From assembly GCA_002409325.1 (NCBI GenBank), contig DHUU01000020.1:200895-264894 (forward strand): 64,000 nt of DNA. Direction: 5' to 3'. Each line of letters opens with the position of its first letter. The first letter of the stretch is position 1. Shown piece by piece: positions 24,782 through 33,922 of the stretch. The notes beneath the pieces were generated by a model. That model worked only from the letters and a program-made list of their open reading frames with translations. It did no database searches and was not told where the DNA came from. Origin of the DNA: Bacteroidales bacterium UBA5226. Its GTDB lineage: Bacteria > Bacteroidota > Bacteroidia > Bacteroidales > UBA932. The position numbers and the translations under genes were made by a program.

Positions 24782-25791
24782 TGATGAAAAGGCTTTGGCT
24801 CCCCTTGCTTTTGTTGCTTCTTATGGCAGCGGACCTGTTCCTGGGATCCGTCAGCCTGAATGCAGCAGATGTATGGGCGGCCCTGTGGGGAAATGAATCT
24901 TCAGATATCGTTTACAAAATCGTGTGGAACTTCAGGTTTCCCAAGATGGTGACAGCCCTTTTGGCCGGGATGTCTTTGTCGGTATGCGGAGTCCAGATGC
25001 AGACATTGTTCAGGAATCCGCTTGCAGATCCCTATATACTGGGAATCAGCTCGGGAGCAGGACTTGGTGTCGCTTTTTTTGTGATGGGGTCTTCGCTTTT
25101 CAGCATCGGGAGGCACTCAATCCCCTGGCTGTTCGACTTGGGTACGGCAGCCTTTGCATGGATGGGAGCGCTGGCCGTGATGCTGCTCGTACTGGCGGCT
25201 TCAGGAAGGCTGAAAAGCAACATGAGCCTGCTGATCCTGGGGATTATGACAGGTTCTGCTGCCTCGGCCCTGATAGGATTGATCCAGTATTTCTCAGAGG
25301 CTCCGGCCCTGAAATCCTACATGCTCTGGACCATGGGCAGTTTTGGGAACGTTACCGGAAACCGTTTGGTCATCATGACTTTTCTTTGCCTGGCAGGATT
25401 GCTGATCTCTGTTTACAATATCAAGGACCTGAACGTATTGCTCATGGGAGAACAGTACGCTCAAAGCCTGGGATTATCCTTTTCAAAGGTCAGGAACCGG
25501 ATCTTCGTGGCAACCACACTGCTGGCGGGCAGCGTGACCGCGTTCTGCGGACCCATAGGCTTTATAGGGATTGCCGTGCCGCATATATCCCGGATGATTT
25601 TCCACAATGCAAACCACCGCGTCCTGATCCCGGCAGCTGCCCTAACCGGGGCCTGCATGATGATCCTGGCCGATATCATATCCCAGCTGCCGGGTACGCA
25701 AAGCGTTTTACCGGTCAATACGGTAGCAGCCCTTATGGGCATCCCGGTAATTATCTATGTGATATTCAAAAACAGGGCTGATGACCTATGA
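24781..25791 (+). CDS. FecCD/BtuC family ABC transporter permease
   Basis: Inner-membrane permease for iron-siderophore, haem or cobalamin import. The 336 residues have about ten membrane segments and family motifs: FRFPKMVTALLAGMSLSVCGVQMQT, NPLADPYILGISSGAGLG, and GFIGIAVPHISRM followed by a LIPAAALTGA helix. The ATG overlaps the stop of the preceding kinase. The ATPase gene follows with a 4-bp overlap. No substrate-binding protein is encoded nearby. No cobalamin riboswitch or Fur box was recognised, so the ligand is open. Confidence 0.92.
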   Translation: MMKRLWLPLLLLLLMAADLFLGSVSLNAADVWAALWGNESSDIVYKIVWNFRFPKMVTALLAGMSLSVCGVQMQTLFRNPLADPYILGISSGAGLGVAFFVMGSSLFSIGRHSIPWLFDLGTAAFAWMGALAVMLLVLAASGRLKSNMSLLILGIMTGSAASALIGLIQYFSEAPALKSYMLWTMGSFGNVTGNRLVIMTFLCLAGLLISVYNIKDLNVLLMGEQYAQSLGLSFSKVRNRIFVATTLLAGSVTAFCGPIGFIGIAVPHISRMIFHNANHRVLIPAAALTGACMMILADIISQLPGTQSVLPVNTVAALMGIPVIIYVIFKNRADDL

Positions 25792-26489
25792 ACACTGTTC
25801 TGGATATATTGGATGTATCGGTCGGGTATTCAAGGCATTCCCCGCTGTTTGAGCATATCAACGCACAACTGGTCAGCGGGACGGTGACCGGGCTTCTTGG
25901 ACCGAACGGGATCGGTAAGTCCAGCCTGCTCAGGACGATAGCCGGCCTGCTACCCCCCCTGAAAGGTTCCATAAAATCCGGGATGGGCGGGGAAAAAGGA
26001 CACTCCTGCGCTTTTGTGCCTTCACAGCCCCTGCGGGCTGCGCACTATTCTGTCCGGGATACAGTCAGTACCGGACGCTACCGGTATACCAACTGGCTGG
26101 GCATAGAAGACCGGGAAGGAAAACAAATAGTTGAAAACGCTCTGGAGCGGACCGGCATTAAACACCTGGCAGACCGGAACAGTGCCAGTCTGTCCGACGG
26201 AGAATTCCACAGGGTGGCCATTGCCCGTGCCCTGGTGCAGGACACTTCCCTTATCCTGCTGGATGAACCAACCGCGTTCCTGGATATTGCCAACAAACGT
26301 GCCATCGGACTCTTGCTGCGCAGGCTGGCCCTGGAAGAAAACAAAGGGATTTTGTTCTCAACCCATGATCTTTCGCTGGCCATGGAACACTGCGATTTTT
26401 TCTGGATCATGACCCCGGAGCAGGAATTGCATCAGGGAACCCCTTCGCTGATGGAGGAAAAAGGTATTATTAACCGCTTGTATTATTGA
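25788..26489 (+). CDS. ABC transporter ATP-binding protein (FecE/BtuD type)
   Basis: Cytoplasmic ATPase partner of the FecCD permease. The 233 residues have Walker A GPNGIGKSS, a variant signature LSDGEFHRVAIARAL (Asp for the usual Gly), Walker B LILLDEPTAFLD and the switch His in FSTHDL. It overlaps the permease by 4 bp and is followed 7 bp later by a nitroreductase gene. Together they form the importer core; the solute receptor must be encoded elsewhere. Confidence 0.92.
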   Translation: MNTVLDILDVSVGYSRHSPLFEHINAQLVSGTVTGLLGPNGIGKSSLLRTIAGLLPPLKGSIKSGMGGEKGHSCAFVPSQPLRAAHYSVRDTVSTGRYRYTNWLGIEDREGKQIVENALERTGIKHLADRNSASLSDGEFHRVAIARALVQDTSLILLDEPTAFLDIANKRAIGLLLRRLALEENKGILFSTHDLSLAMEHCDFFWIMTPEQELHQGTPSLMEEKGIINRLYY

Positions 26490-26496
26490 TTTTCAT

Positions 26497-27093
26497 ATGA
26501 TGAACATGCTTGATTATATAAGGAAAAACAGGTCCTGCAGAAGGTTTGTGCAAAACGAAAAGATCGGGGCCCTGGAACTGGAGTCCATGATAGAGGCTGC
26601 CAGGCTAAGTCCGTCGGCAGCCAACAGGCAACCCTTGAAATATATCCTGTGCCGGGATGCAGGATCGGTCATGGGAAGGGAAATATTCGAATGCCTGGCC
26701 TGGGCGGCCTATCTGAAAGACTGGCCGGGCCCTGCGGAAGGAGAGCGGCCTGCCGCGTACGTTATTATGCTCCACGATAAGACCATTCATCAGAATTTAC
26801 TTTGCGATCCGGGACTTGCCCTGCAGAGCATACTGCTTCAGGCGGTTTTCCTGGGCTACGCAGGCTGTATTTTTGCTTCTGTGAACAGGCCGCGGCTGCA
26901 ACAATACCTGTCCCTGCCGGATAATTATGAGATCCTGTATGTGGTCGCCCTGGGCAAGCCGGCCGAAACCATAGTCCTGGAAAAAATAAACCCCGACCTG
27001 CCGGCCGGGGAAAATATTAAATACTGGAGGGATGCCCAAGGGGTGCATCACGTCCCCAAACGTTCGCTTGAAGACCTGATAATCAACCTTTAG
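26497..27093 (+). CDS. Nitroreductase family protein
   Basis: A 198-residue FMN-dependent oxidoreductase of the nitroreductase fold. Visible motifs are RKNRSCRRF (FMN phosphate contact) and SPSAANRQPLKYI near the start, and ALQSILLQAVFLGYAGCIFAS plus VVALGKPAE later. It is cotranscribed with the FecCD-type importer (7-bp gap), which suggests a job in processing the imported ligand, such as flavin-dependent reduction; this is inference. Its 3' end overlaps the convergent aminotransferase gene by 11 bp. Confidence 0.85.
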   Translation: MMNMLDYIRKNRSCRRFVQNEKIGALELESMIEAARLSPSAANRQPLKYILCRDAGSVMGREIFECLAWAAYLKDWPGPAEGERPAAYVIMLHDKTIHQNLLCDPGLALQSILLQAVFLGYAGCIFASVNRPRLQQYLSLPDNYEILYVVALGKPAETIVLEKINPDLPAGENIKYWRDAQGVHHVPKRSLEDLIINL

Positions 27094-28294
27094 CCTTCTT
27101 GTTCTCCATCATTTGGCGAATCGAATCGGCTAGGCGGCGAACTCCTTCTTCTGCGCGTGATTCTTCCATGTAGGAAAAGTTGATGCGCAGGGTATTCTTG
27201 CCAGAGCCGTCGCAGTGGAAGGCCTCGCCAATAACAAAGGCCACATCTTTTTCAACCGCGATGCGGAACAATTCCGAGGCATCATAACCTTCGGGCAGGG
27301 TGACGAAGAGGAAGAGACCCCCTTCCGGATTGGTCCAGGTTACACCTTTGGGCATGTATTTTTCGAAGGCGGCCATCATGTTGTCGCGCTTGTTGCGGTA
27401 ATTGATCTTGATACGTTCAATGTTCTTGTCAAAGTACCCTTTCTCCATAAAGCGGGCAGCAATGAACTGGTTGAACACCGGGGCGCATAGATCCGTTGAC
27501 TGCTTAACGATTTCCAGTCTTTCAATGATTTCAACAGGGGCCATGACCCATCCCAGGCGGAAACCGGGAATGAGCGTTTTTGAGAAGGTGCCCAGCAACA
27601 TGGTTCTGCCTTCCTTGTCCAGAGAATAAATCAGGGGCATAGGTTTCCCGCTGAAACGGATCTCGCGGTATGGGCTGTCTTCCAGTATCAAAAGATCAAA
27701 TTCCCTGGCAACTTCCAGCACGTTTAACCTTTGTTCCATACTCATGGTTACCCCCGAAGGATTCTGGAAATCGGGAATGGCATAGATGAACTTGGGTTTT
27801 TTTCCTGCCGTAACCAGCGCGCTGACAACCGTACGCAATTCTTCATCTTTTGGAATGCCAACGGGATTAGCCCTGTGGGCAAAAAAAGCCTGGAGGGCAC
27901 CAAGATAGGAAGGCAGGCCGCAGATCAGTGTGTCACCCGGATTGATAAAGAGCTGGGTAACCATATCAATGGCCTGTTGCGAGGAGGTGGTTATTATGAA
28001 ATTTTCATAGGTCACATCAATGCCCTGTTTACGGTAGTGGGCGGCCAGTGCTTCGCGCAACCTTTTCACTCCCAGGGTTTCTCCGTACTGCAACGCCTGT
28101 AGTGCGTTTTCGTCCAGTACTTCCTGTATTACTTCCCTGAGTTCATCCACAGGAAAGGCTGTGATGTCAGGGAAACCACCGCCAAAGGATATGACCTCGG
28201 GACGAGTTGCCATTTTTAGAAGGTCCCTGATAGCGGAACGCCTCATGTTTTTAGCGTTGTCGGAGATGATGGAATTTAAGTAATCGTGTTGCAT
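27083..28294 (-). CDS. PLP-dependent aminotransferase (class I/II, LysN-like)
   Basis: Cytoplasmic aminotransferase of fold type I, 403 residues. Motifs: ISFGGGFPD near the start, TTSSQQAIDMV, YAIPDFQNPSG, ILEDSPYREIRF, and the PLP Schiff-base Lys in LGTFSKTLIPGFRLGW; the substrate carboxylate-binding Arg is in NTLRINFSY. This pattern fits the 2-aminoadipate / aromatic or branched-chain (LysN, ARO8-like) group. The exact amino acid cannot be assigned. It is expressed from its own complete promoter (28317-28348). Confidence 0.88.
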   Translation of the reverse strand: MQHDYLNSIISDNAKNMRRSAIRDLLKMATRPEVISFGGGFPDITAFPVDELREVIQEVLDENALQALQYGETLGVKRLREALAAHYRKQGIDVTYENFIITTSSQQAIDMVTQLFINPGDTLICGLPSYLGALQAFFAHRANPVGIPKDEELRTVVSALVTAGKKPKFIYAIPDFQNPSGVTMSMEQRLNVLEVAREFDLLILEDSPYREIRFSGKPMPLIYSLDKEGRTMLLGTFSKTLIPGFRLGWVMAPVEIIERLEIVKQSTDLCAPVFNQFIAARFMEKGYFDKNIERIKINYRNKRDNMMAAFEKYMPKGVTWTNPEGGLFLFVTLPEGYDASELFRIAVEKDVAFVIGEAFHCDGSGKNTLRINFSYMEESRAEEGVRRLADSIRQMMENKKAKG

Positions 28295-28316
28295 AATCTG
28301 TTTAAGTTTAGTAGAG

Positions 28317-28348
28317 CAAAACTAAATAAGTTTAACCATATAAGCAAA
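28317..28348 (-). promoter_or_regulatory. Complete promoter for the aminotransferase gene
   Basis: Minus strand TTTG (complement 28345-28348), 20-nt spacer, TAGTTTTG (complement 28317-28324), 22 nt before ATG 28294. Confidence 0.7.
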
Positions 28349-28425
28349 AAAACTGTCATTTATATAGTTCTAACTAATTATTATGACAAAATCATAAGTC
28401 AGGAGCTGCTCTCAGATAAAAGTCT

Positions 28426-28433
28426 TACATTTG
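28426..28433 (+). promoter_or_regulatory. -7 box TACATTTG upstream of queD
   Basis: Exact TAnnTTTG match 18 nt before ATG 28452; no -33 TTTG at the usual spacing. Confidence 0.45.
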
Positions 28434-28451
28434 TGATATTAACCGCGCTCT

Positions 28452-28883
28452 ATGTCTGAACTGCATATTACCAGAGAATTTCGTTTTGAGGGAGCACATG
28501 CACTTACGCACTACGATGGGAAATGCCGTCACATACACGGACATTCTTACCGGTTGATGGTTACAATCACAGGTGAACCATCCCTGGTTCCCGGAGATCC
28601 AAAATCGGGCATGATCCTGGATTTTAATGACCTTAAAAAGATCGTTAGCCGGTACATTCTCGAACCACTGGACCACTCCCTGATGCTGCGTAAAGACGCA
28701 CCGCTTTCAAAGGAACTGGTTCAACATTACGACAATGTCATCCTGTTCGATTTTCAGCCTACCTGCGAACAGCTGGTCCTGTACATTGCCGGGATCCTTG
28801 AACCGGTCATCACGCCACCCAACCGGCTACACCGTGTCCGATTGTATGAAACCCCCACATCATTTGCCGAATGGGTGAAATGA
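28452..28883 (+). CDS. queD: 6-carboxytetrahydropterin synthase QueD / PTPS family
   Basis: Zinc-dependent enzyme converting dihydroneopterin triphosphate to 6-carboxy-tetrahydropterin in queuosine/7-deazaguanine synthesis. The 143 residues have zinc ligands His16 (FEGAHAL) and His29/His31 with catalytic Cys25 in CRHIHGH, then MILDFNDLKK, LDHSLML and PTCEQL with the C-terminal RLYETPTSFAEW. It overlaps polA by 4 bp. Other queuosine genes are not in the window. Confidence 0.9.
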   Translation: MSELHITREFRFEGAHALTHYDGKCRHIHGHSYRLMVTITGEPSLVPGDPKSGMILDFNDLKKIVSRYILEPLDHSLMLRKDAPLSKELVQHYDNVILFDFQPTCEQLVLYIAGILEPVITPPNRLHRVRLYETPTSFAEWVK

Positions 28884-31516
28884 AACGAATATTCATGATT
28901 GACGGGCACGCCTTGCTCTACCGGGCGTACTTTGCTTTTGTAAACCGCCCCATGATCAATACAAAAGGAGTGGACACTTCTGCCGTATACGGATTCTGCC
29001 GCTCCCTGTTTGACATCATCCTGAAGGAAAAGCCCACCCACTTGTTTGTGGCTTTTGACCCGGGAGGTAAAAATTTCAGACACGAAGCCTTCCCCCAGTA
29101 CAAGGCCAACCGACCCGAAACACCCCGGGTGATCAAAGATTCGCTCCCTATGGTCCGGGAGTTTCTGGAATCGTGCAGGATCCCTGTTCTGACCCTTGAT
29201 AATGCCGAAGCCGATGATGTGATCGGAACCCTTTCCAAACGGGCAGAGAATGAAGGATTCCGGGTTTTCATGGTCACACCCGACAAGGACTATGGACAAC
29301 TCGTATCTAAAAACATCCTTATGTACCGCCCGCTTAACCACGGGGACGGCTGGGAGATTCTGGGGGAAAAGGAAATCTGTGAAAAATACAACATCCGGGA
29401 CCCGAAGCAGGTGATTGACGTTCTGGCCATCTGGGGCGATGCTTCTGACAATATTCCGGGAGTCAGGGGCATAGGTGAAGTGGGTGCCAAAAAACTGGTA
29501 TCCCTATACGGCTCTGTGGAAGACGTACTGGATCACCTACCTGAATTGTCTTCTGCCCTGCAGGATAAACTGAACCAATCCCGCGACATACTCTTCTTGT
29601 CAAAGGACCTGGTTACCATACGAACCAAACTGGACATCCCATGGGATGAGGATTCTTTCAGGGTTAATGCACCAGACCTTGTCCGCCTGAAAGAATTGCT
29701 CAGGGAGTATGAATTTCATTCCCTGTCGCGCCTGTTGCCTAAGCTGGAAGATCTTTTCTGCTGCATCGGCGAGCCGACTCCCGCTTCCGTTTCACTTTCC
29801 CCTCCCGAAAGCTTTATACCGGCAGACAGTGAAAAAATGATGGAATCCATTATTAAGGAAGCTCTCAGACAAGGAAAGGCCGGTCTGGCAGGCAGCCCGC
29901 AGCAGCTGGTACTCCTGACAGGGAACAAAGCCTATGTGACCACGGCCTCACTGGCTGCCCCATTGCTGGGAAACAGGGATATTCCAAAATGCGGGTTCAA
30001 GCTCAAGGACCTGATGCTTCCCCTTTGGCGGCAAAACATTTCGCTCAAAGGCATGCTCTGGGATCCTGAACTGATGCATTACCTGGTTAACCCGGAAAGA
30101 AACCACCGTCCTGCGGATCTTGCAATTCAATACCTCAACTATTTTCCAGCAGAAAAACCCATGGAAAGCCGGAGCCTTTTTGATTCCGGTCAGGCGGATG
30201 ACCCCGGAATACAAAACCTGATGAGCGAAGCCTTCATTGCCTTCAACCTGAAAGAGCCCCTTCAGAGGGTGCTTTGTAACGACGGGATGGAAAACCTTTA
30301 TTCTGACCTTGAAATGCCCCTGATGGAAGTGCTGGCCGCTATGGAGCGTGAAGGGGTAAAGGTGGATATCCGGCAGCTGGCAAAATATGGCATTGAACTG
30401 AACAACACAGCGCTGGATATAGAAAGACAAATAAGGGAGTACGCCGGTGATCCCACCCTTAACGTGTCCTCTCCCAAACAGGTGGGGATCGTATTGTACG
30501 ATAAACTCAAGGTTGATGACCGGTCACGCAAGGGAAAAAAACAGTATACTACAGACGAGGAAACGCTTGGTGCACTGGCCGACCGGCATCCCATAATTCC
30601 CCTGATCCTGGAATACAGATCCCTGAAAAAACTGCTTTCCTCCTATATAGAAAGCCTTCCTTTGCTTGTGGATCCCGTTACCGGCCGCATCCATACAACC
30701 TTCAACCAGACGGTAACGGCAACCGGCAGGCTCAGTTCGCAGAAGCCAAACCTGCAAAACATTCCTGTAAGAGAAGAAAGAGGCCGGGAAATCCGGAAAT
30801 TTTTCGTTCCCCGGGATGAAGATCACATTCTGATGTCTGCCGATTACTCACAGATAGAACTACGGATTATGGCCCACATGAGCGAAGATGAAGATTTCAT
30901 TGCTGCATTTAACACCGGTGCCGATATCCATACAGCAACCGCAGCAAAGATCTTCCATTGCAGCCAGAGTGAAGTAACACCCGAACAAAGAAGCAAAGCC
31001 AAAACAGCCAATTTCGGGATCATTTACGGGATATCGGCGTTCGGGCTGGCTTCAAGGCTCAGGATCCCCAGAAAAGAGGCAAGTGACCTGATCGAAGGAT
31101 ATTTTGAGCATTACCCCAAAGTGAAAGCATACATTGACAGTACGGTTGCCTTGGCAAAAGAAAAGGGATACGTCTGCACCTTGTTCAACCGGAGGCGTTA
31201 TGCACCGGACATCAAGGCACCCAATCCCGTGCTCAGGGGGCTGGCCGAGCGCAATGCCATTAATGCACCCATTCAAGGAACTGCAGCCGATCTCATCAAG
31301 AAAGCCATGGTTTCGGTTCACCGGGCAATCCTGGAGAAGGGCCTAAGGAGCCGGATGATCCTTCAGGTGCACGACGAATTGCTATTTGATGTTTACAGCC
31401 CGGAAAAGGTAATGATGGAACAAATGGTGCGTTCTGCCATGGAAAACATTGCCACCCTGAGTGTTCCCCTGTCGGTAGAAATTGGAGTCGGGGAAAACTG
31501 GGAGGAGGCACATTGA
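28880..31516 (+). CDS. polA: DNA polymerase I, proofreading domain apparently inactive
   Basis: Repair and Okazaki-fragment polymerase. It has an N-terminal 5'-3' nuclease (about 1-290: MIDGHALLYRAYFAF, DNAEADDVIGTL, ASDNIPGVRGIG), a shortened central region (about 300-470) and a full polymerase domain with motif A MSADYSQIELRI, motif B RSKAKTANFGIIYG and motif C LQVHDELLFD. The central domain lacks the Exo I DxE motif and the Exo III YxxxD motif, so 3'-5' proofreading is probably lost. ATG 28880 (ATGA overlap with queD) is preferred to ATG 28871. Length is 878 residues. Confidence 0.95.
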   Translation: MKRIFMIDGHALLYRAYFAFVNRPMINTKGVDTSAVYGFCRSLFDIILKEKPTHLFVAFDPGGKNFRHEAFPQYKANRPETPRVIKDSLPMVREFLESCRIPVLTLDNAEADDVIGTLSKRAENEGFRVFMVTPDKDYGQLVSKNILMYRPLNHGDGWEILGEKEICEKYNIRDPKQVIDVLAIWGDASDNIPGVRGIGEVGAKKLVSLYGSVEDVLDHLPELSSALQDKLNQSRDILFLSKDLVTIRTKLDIPWDEDSFRVNAPDLVRLKELLREYEFHSLSRLLPKLEDLFCCIGEPTPASVSLSPPESFIPADSEKMMESIIKEALRQGKAGLAGSPQQLVLLTGNKAYVTTASLAAPLLGNRDIPKCGFKLKDLMLPLWRQNISLKGMLWDPELMHYLVNPERNHRPADLAIQYLNYFPAEKPMESRSLFDSGQADDPGIQNLMSEAFIAFNLKEPLQRVLCNDGMENLYSDLEMPLMEVLAAMEREGVKVDIRQLAKYGIELNNTALDIERQIREYAGDPTLNVSSPKQVGIVLYDKLKVDDRSRKGKKQYTTDEETLGALADRHPIIPLILEYRSLKKLLSSYIESLPLLVDPVTGRIHTTFNQTVTATGRLSSQKPNLQNIPVREERGREIRKFFVPRDEDHILMSADYSQIELRIMAHMSEDEDFIAAFNTGADIHTATAAKIFHCSQSEVTPEQRSKAKTANFGIIYGISAFGLASRLRIPRKEASDLIEGYFEHYPKVKAYIDSTVALAKEKGYVCTLFNRRRYAPDIKAPNPVLRGLAERNAINAPIQGTAADLIKKAMVSVHRAILEKGLRSRMILQVHDELLFDVYSPEKVMMEQMVRSAMENIATLSVPLSVEIGVGENWEEAH

Positions 31517-31518
31517 CG

Positions 31519-32661
31519 ATGACTATGGATCTTACTTTTTTCTACCAGAACCCGCTGCTTTACATTCTGATACTGAGCTCTTTCGGGGTAATCACCTTGT
31601 TTCTGTTCCTGCAATATGCCCGTCCGGCTTTTGGAAAAAGAGACAGGAACCTTTCAGTGGATGAGGAAGCTTTGGGTGTATCCATCGTGCTATGCGTCCG
31701 TAACGAATACGAAAACCTGGTACGGTTGCTCCCGGCATTGCTTGAACAGAAATTCGAACCCTTTGAAATCGTTGTTGTTGACAAGAATTCGGAAGACGAT
31801 ACGGAAGTGCTGCTGGCTTCCCTGGAACATTTTCATAAAAATCTATCCATTAGGGTTCTCAATGCCAACACAAAATTCGGGCGGGATGATCTGATGGCCC
31901 TGGGTGTGGGCATCCGGGCTGCCAGGTATCCCTACGTTATTTTTTTCAGGCCCGATTGCCTTCCTTCTTCAAAGGAATGGCTTGTTTCCCTGGTAAATAC
32001 AGCCCTGGGGAAAAAAGTGGATACCGTCTTAGGGTATACCTCCTTTAAAGGGAACAGTCTGCCCGTGCGCTACGATATGATGGAACAACAAATCCACCAG
32101 ATGGGTACTATTTGTAAGAAAATGCCTTATGTATCCTGGGGAAACAACACGCTTTTTCCAAAAGAAAGATTCCTGTCCGGAAAAGAGTTCAAAACTATAA
32201 CAACAGCCTGGAATCAAAGTGAACAGGCCATCATTTCCCATGTGCTGGAAAAAGACAGTACCCAGGCCTGCGTTAACCCTTGCGGCAGGGTTATCATGAA
32301 CCGCCGGTTACCCGCCAGAGAATACCACATGAACCGGTTGCAGGGACTGTGTACCATGGCAATCACCAAAAGCCGGGGATATTTCTTGCTGACCCTGGAG
32401 AAAATCTTTATCACGGCTTTTTACATCCTCCTGGCTCTTGCCTTTGCCAGGACAGGGAAAAACGGGGACTTCCTCCTGCTGGTCATCCCGGGAAGTTTGT
32501 TACTGCTGCGCTGGATCACCGTATGGATTCAGTATGTTGGATTTGGAATCCATTTTAATGAAAAAGGGCTGGCTTATACTGCCCCTGTATGGGACATTTT
32601 TTCTCCACTTGTACATTTTTACTATCTTGTTGCCACACTTATCAAACGGCTAAAGAATTGA
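31519..32661 (+). CDS. Family 2 glycosyltransferase, membrane-anchored
   Basis: A 380-residue GT2 protein with an N-terminal membrane helix (LLYILILSSFGVITLFLFLQY), a GT-A domain (VSIVLCVRNEYENL, IVVVDKNSEDDTEVL, YVIFFRPDCLPSS as the DxD-equivalent) and two or three C-terminal membrane helices. The acceptor side Q/RxxRW motif of processive enzymes is not obvious. Probably makes a cell-surface glycan or glycolipid. A TTG at 31513 would extend the frame, but ATG 31519, 2 bp after the polA stop, is preferred. Confidence 0.8.
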   Translation: MTMDLTFFYQNPLLYILILSSFGVITLFLFLQYARPAFGKRDRNLSVDEEALGVSIVLCVRNEYENLVRLLPALLEQKFEPFEIVVVDKNSEDDTEVLLASLEHFHKNLSIRVLNANTKFGRDDLMALGVGIRAARYPYVIFFRPDCLPSSKEWLVSLVNTALGKKVDTVLGYTSFKGNSLPVRYDMMEQQIHQMGTICKKMPYVSWGNNTLFPKERFLSGKEFKTITTAWNQSEQAIISHVLEKDSTQACVNPCGRVIMNRRLPAREYHMNRLQGLCTMAITKSRGYFLLTLEKIFITAFYILLALAFARTGKNGDFLLLVIPGSLLLLRWITVWIQYVGFGIHFNEKGLAYTAPVWDIFSPLVHFYYLVATLIKRLKN

Positions 32662-32665
32662 TTTT

Positions 32666-33220
32666 ATGTCACAATCATTGGACCAACTGGATGACCGGGC
32701 TCTTGTGGAACTGGCCCTGGAAAACCGGCAGGAAGCCTATACAAGGCTTCTTGTCAGGCACAAGGACCGTGTACATGCTTTTATCAAGAAATTGATAATC
32801 AACTCTTCTGAATCAGAAGACCTGGTTCTGATGAGTTTTGACAAGGCTTTCAGGAACCTGAAGTATTATAATCCAAAGTACGCTTTTTCCACATGGCTCT
32901 ATAGCATTGTCCAGAATTTATGCATAGACCATTTCAGAAAGAACAAACAGTTTTTCGTTTCACTGGAAGAGGCACAGGAAACGGAGGATATTAACCCAGA
33001 AGATGTGCTGATTGGAGAACAACAGAAACAAATCATGGAAAACATGATTTCGCGCCTGAAACCGGAATATGCAGAAGTGATCACTTTGCGTTACATGCAG
33101 CATTATGCCTACGAAGAAATCGCAAACGAACTAAATATACCCCTGGGAACTGTAAAAACAAGGCTACACAGGGCAAAGGTTTATCTGGCGCTAATCATAG
33201 AGCAGGAGAGCAAAAAGTAA
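32666..33220 (+). CDS. ECF-type RNA polymerase sigma factor
   Basis: A 184-residue sigma-70 family protein with region 2 (AYTRLLVRHKDRVHAFIKKLI ... FSTWLYSIVQNLCIDHFRK) and region 4 (LKPEYAEVITLRYMQHYAYEEIANELNIPLGTVKTRLHRAK). No region 1.1 or 3. There is no anti-sigma gene next to it; the gene starts 4 bp after the glycosyltransferase and ends 1 bp before rsmG, so it is embedded in a housekeeping operon. That placement suggests a constitutive or post-translationally controlled sigma factor rather than a SusCD-linked one. Confidence 0.92.
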   Translation: MSQSLDQLDDRALVELALENRQEAYTRLLVRHKDRVHAFIKKLIINSSESEDLVLMSFDKAFRNLKYYNPKYAFSTWLYSIVQNLCIDHFRKNKQFFVSLEEAQETEDINPEDVLIGEQQKQIMENMISRLKPEYAEVITLRYMQHYAYEEIANELNIPLGTVKTRLHRAKVYLALIIEQESKK

Positions 33221-33221
33221 C

Positions 33222-33908
33222 ATGGACGCCAGGATCGTTTTCCATTATTTTCCCCACCTGGATTCGACTGCCAGGGAACGTCTCCTACGACTGGGTGAGC
33301 TTTATTCATACTGGAATAAACGCATAAATGTGGTCAGCCGCAAGGACATGGAACACCTGTATGTCAAGCATGTCCTTCATTCGCTTGCCCTTTCTGCAGC
33401 CATCATGGACACCCCTTTCACTGCCGGGGCGACCGTCCTGGATGCGGGGACGGGAGGAGGTTTCCCGGGGATTCCCCTGGCAATCTTACATCCGGGTACA
33501 CGTTTTATTTTGTGTGATTCCATAGCAAAAAAAATCATGGTGGTACGGGAAATCTCGGCTTCCCTGAGTTTGGAGAACATTACCCCTGTAGTCTGCCGGG
33601 TAGAAACACTTCCCGATGGCTGCTGTGATGTGATCGTATCCCGTGCTGTTACAAGCCTGGCAGGATTTCTACCCTGGACAAGGAAAAAGCTTAGGGAACC
33701 TGGGCGTATCCTCTTTCTCAAGGGCGGGGATCTTGCGGGTGAAATTGAGGAAGCTGCTGCTAAATGCCGCATACCGCAAACCTGTTTCTCGGTAACAGAA
33801 CTTAAAGATACTTTCCCCGGGCTGGAGGATGACTTTTTTGAAACCAAAAAAATTTGTGAAATCAAACAAACTTCGTATCTTTGCGCTCCCCAATTGAAAA
33901 GCAGTTAA
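33222..33908 (+). CDS. rsmG: 16S rRNA (guanine-527-N7)-methyltransferase RsmG
   Basis: Methylates N7 of G527 in 16S rRNA using S-adenosylmethionine. The 228 residues have the GidB signature: NVVSRKDMEHLYVKHVLHSL, then SAM motif I LDAGTGGGFPGIPLAI, LCDSIAKKI and VISRAVTSL. Length is typical. The 3' end carries a complete promoter for the following L34 gene. It follows the sigma factor after 1 bp. Confidence 0.95.
   Translation: MDARIVFHYFPHLDSTARERLLRLGELYSYWNKRINVVSRKDMEHLYVKHVLHSLALSAAIMDTPFTAGATVLDAGTGGGFPGIPLAILHPGTRFILCDSIAKKIMVVREISASLSLENITPVVCRVETLPDGCCDVIVSRAVTSLAGFLPWTRKKLREPGRILFLKGGDLAGEIEEAAAKCRIPQTCFSVTELKDTFPGLEDDFFETKKICEIKQTSYLCAPQLKSS
33853..33883 (+). promoter_or_regulatory. 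Complete promoter for rpmH inside rsmG
   Basis: TTTG 33853-33856, 19-nt spacer, TATCTTTG 33876-33883; rpmH starts 40 nt downstream. This gives L34 independent, probably strong expression. Confidence 0.7.
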
Positions 33909-33922
33909 AGTAGCAAAATAAT

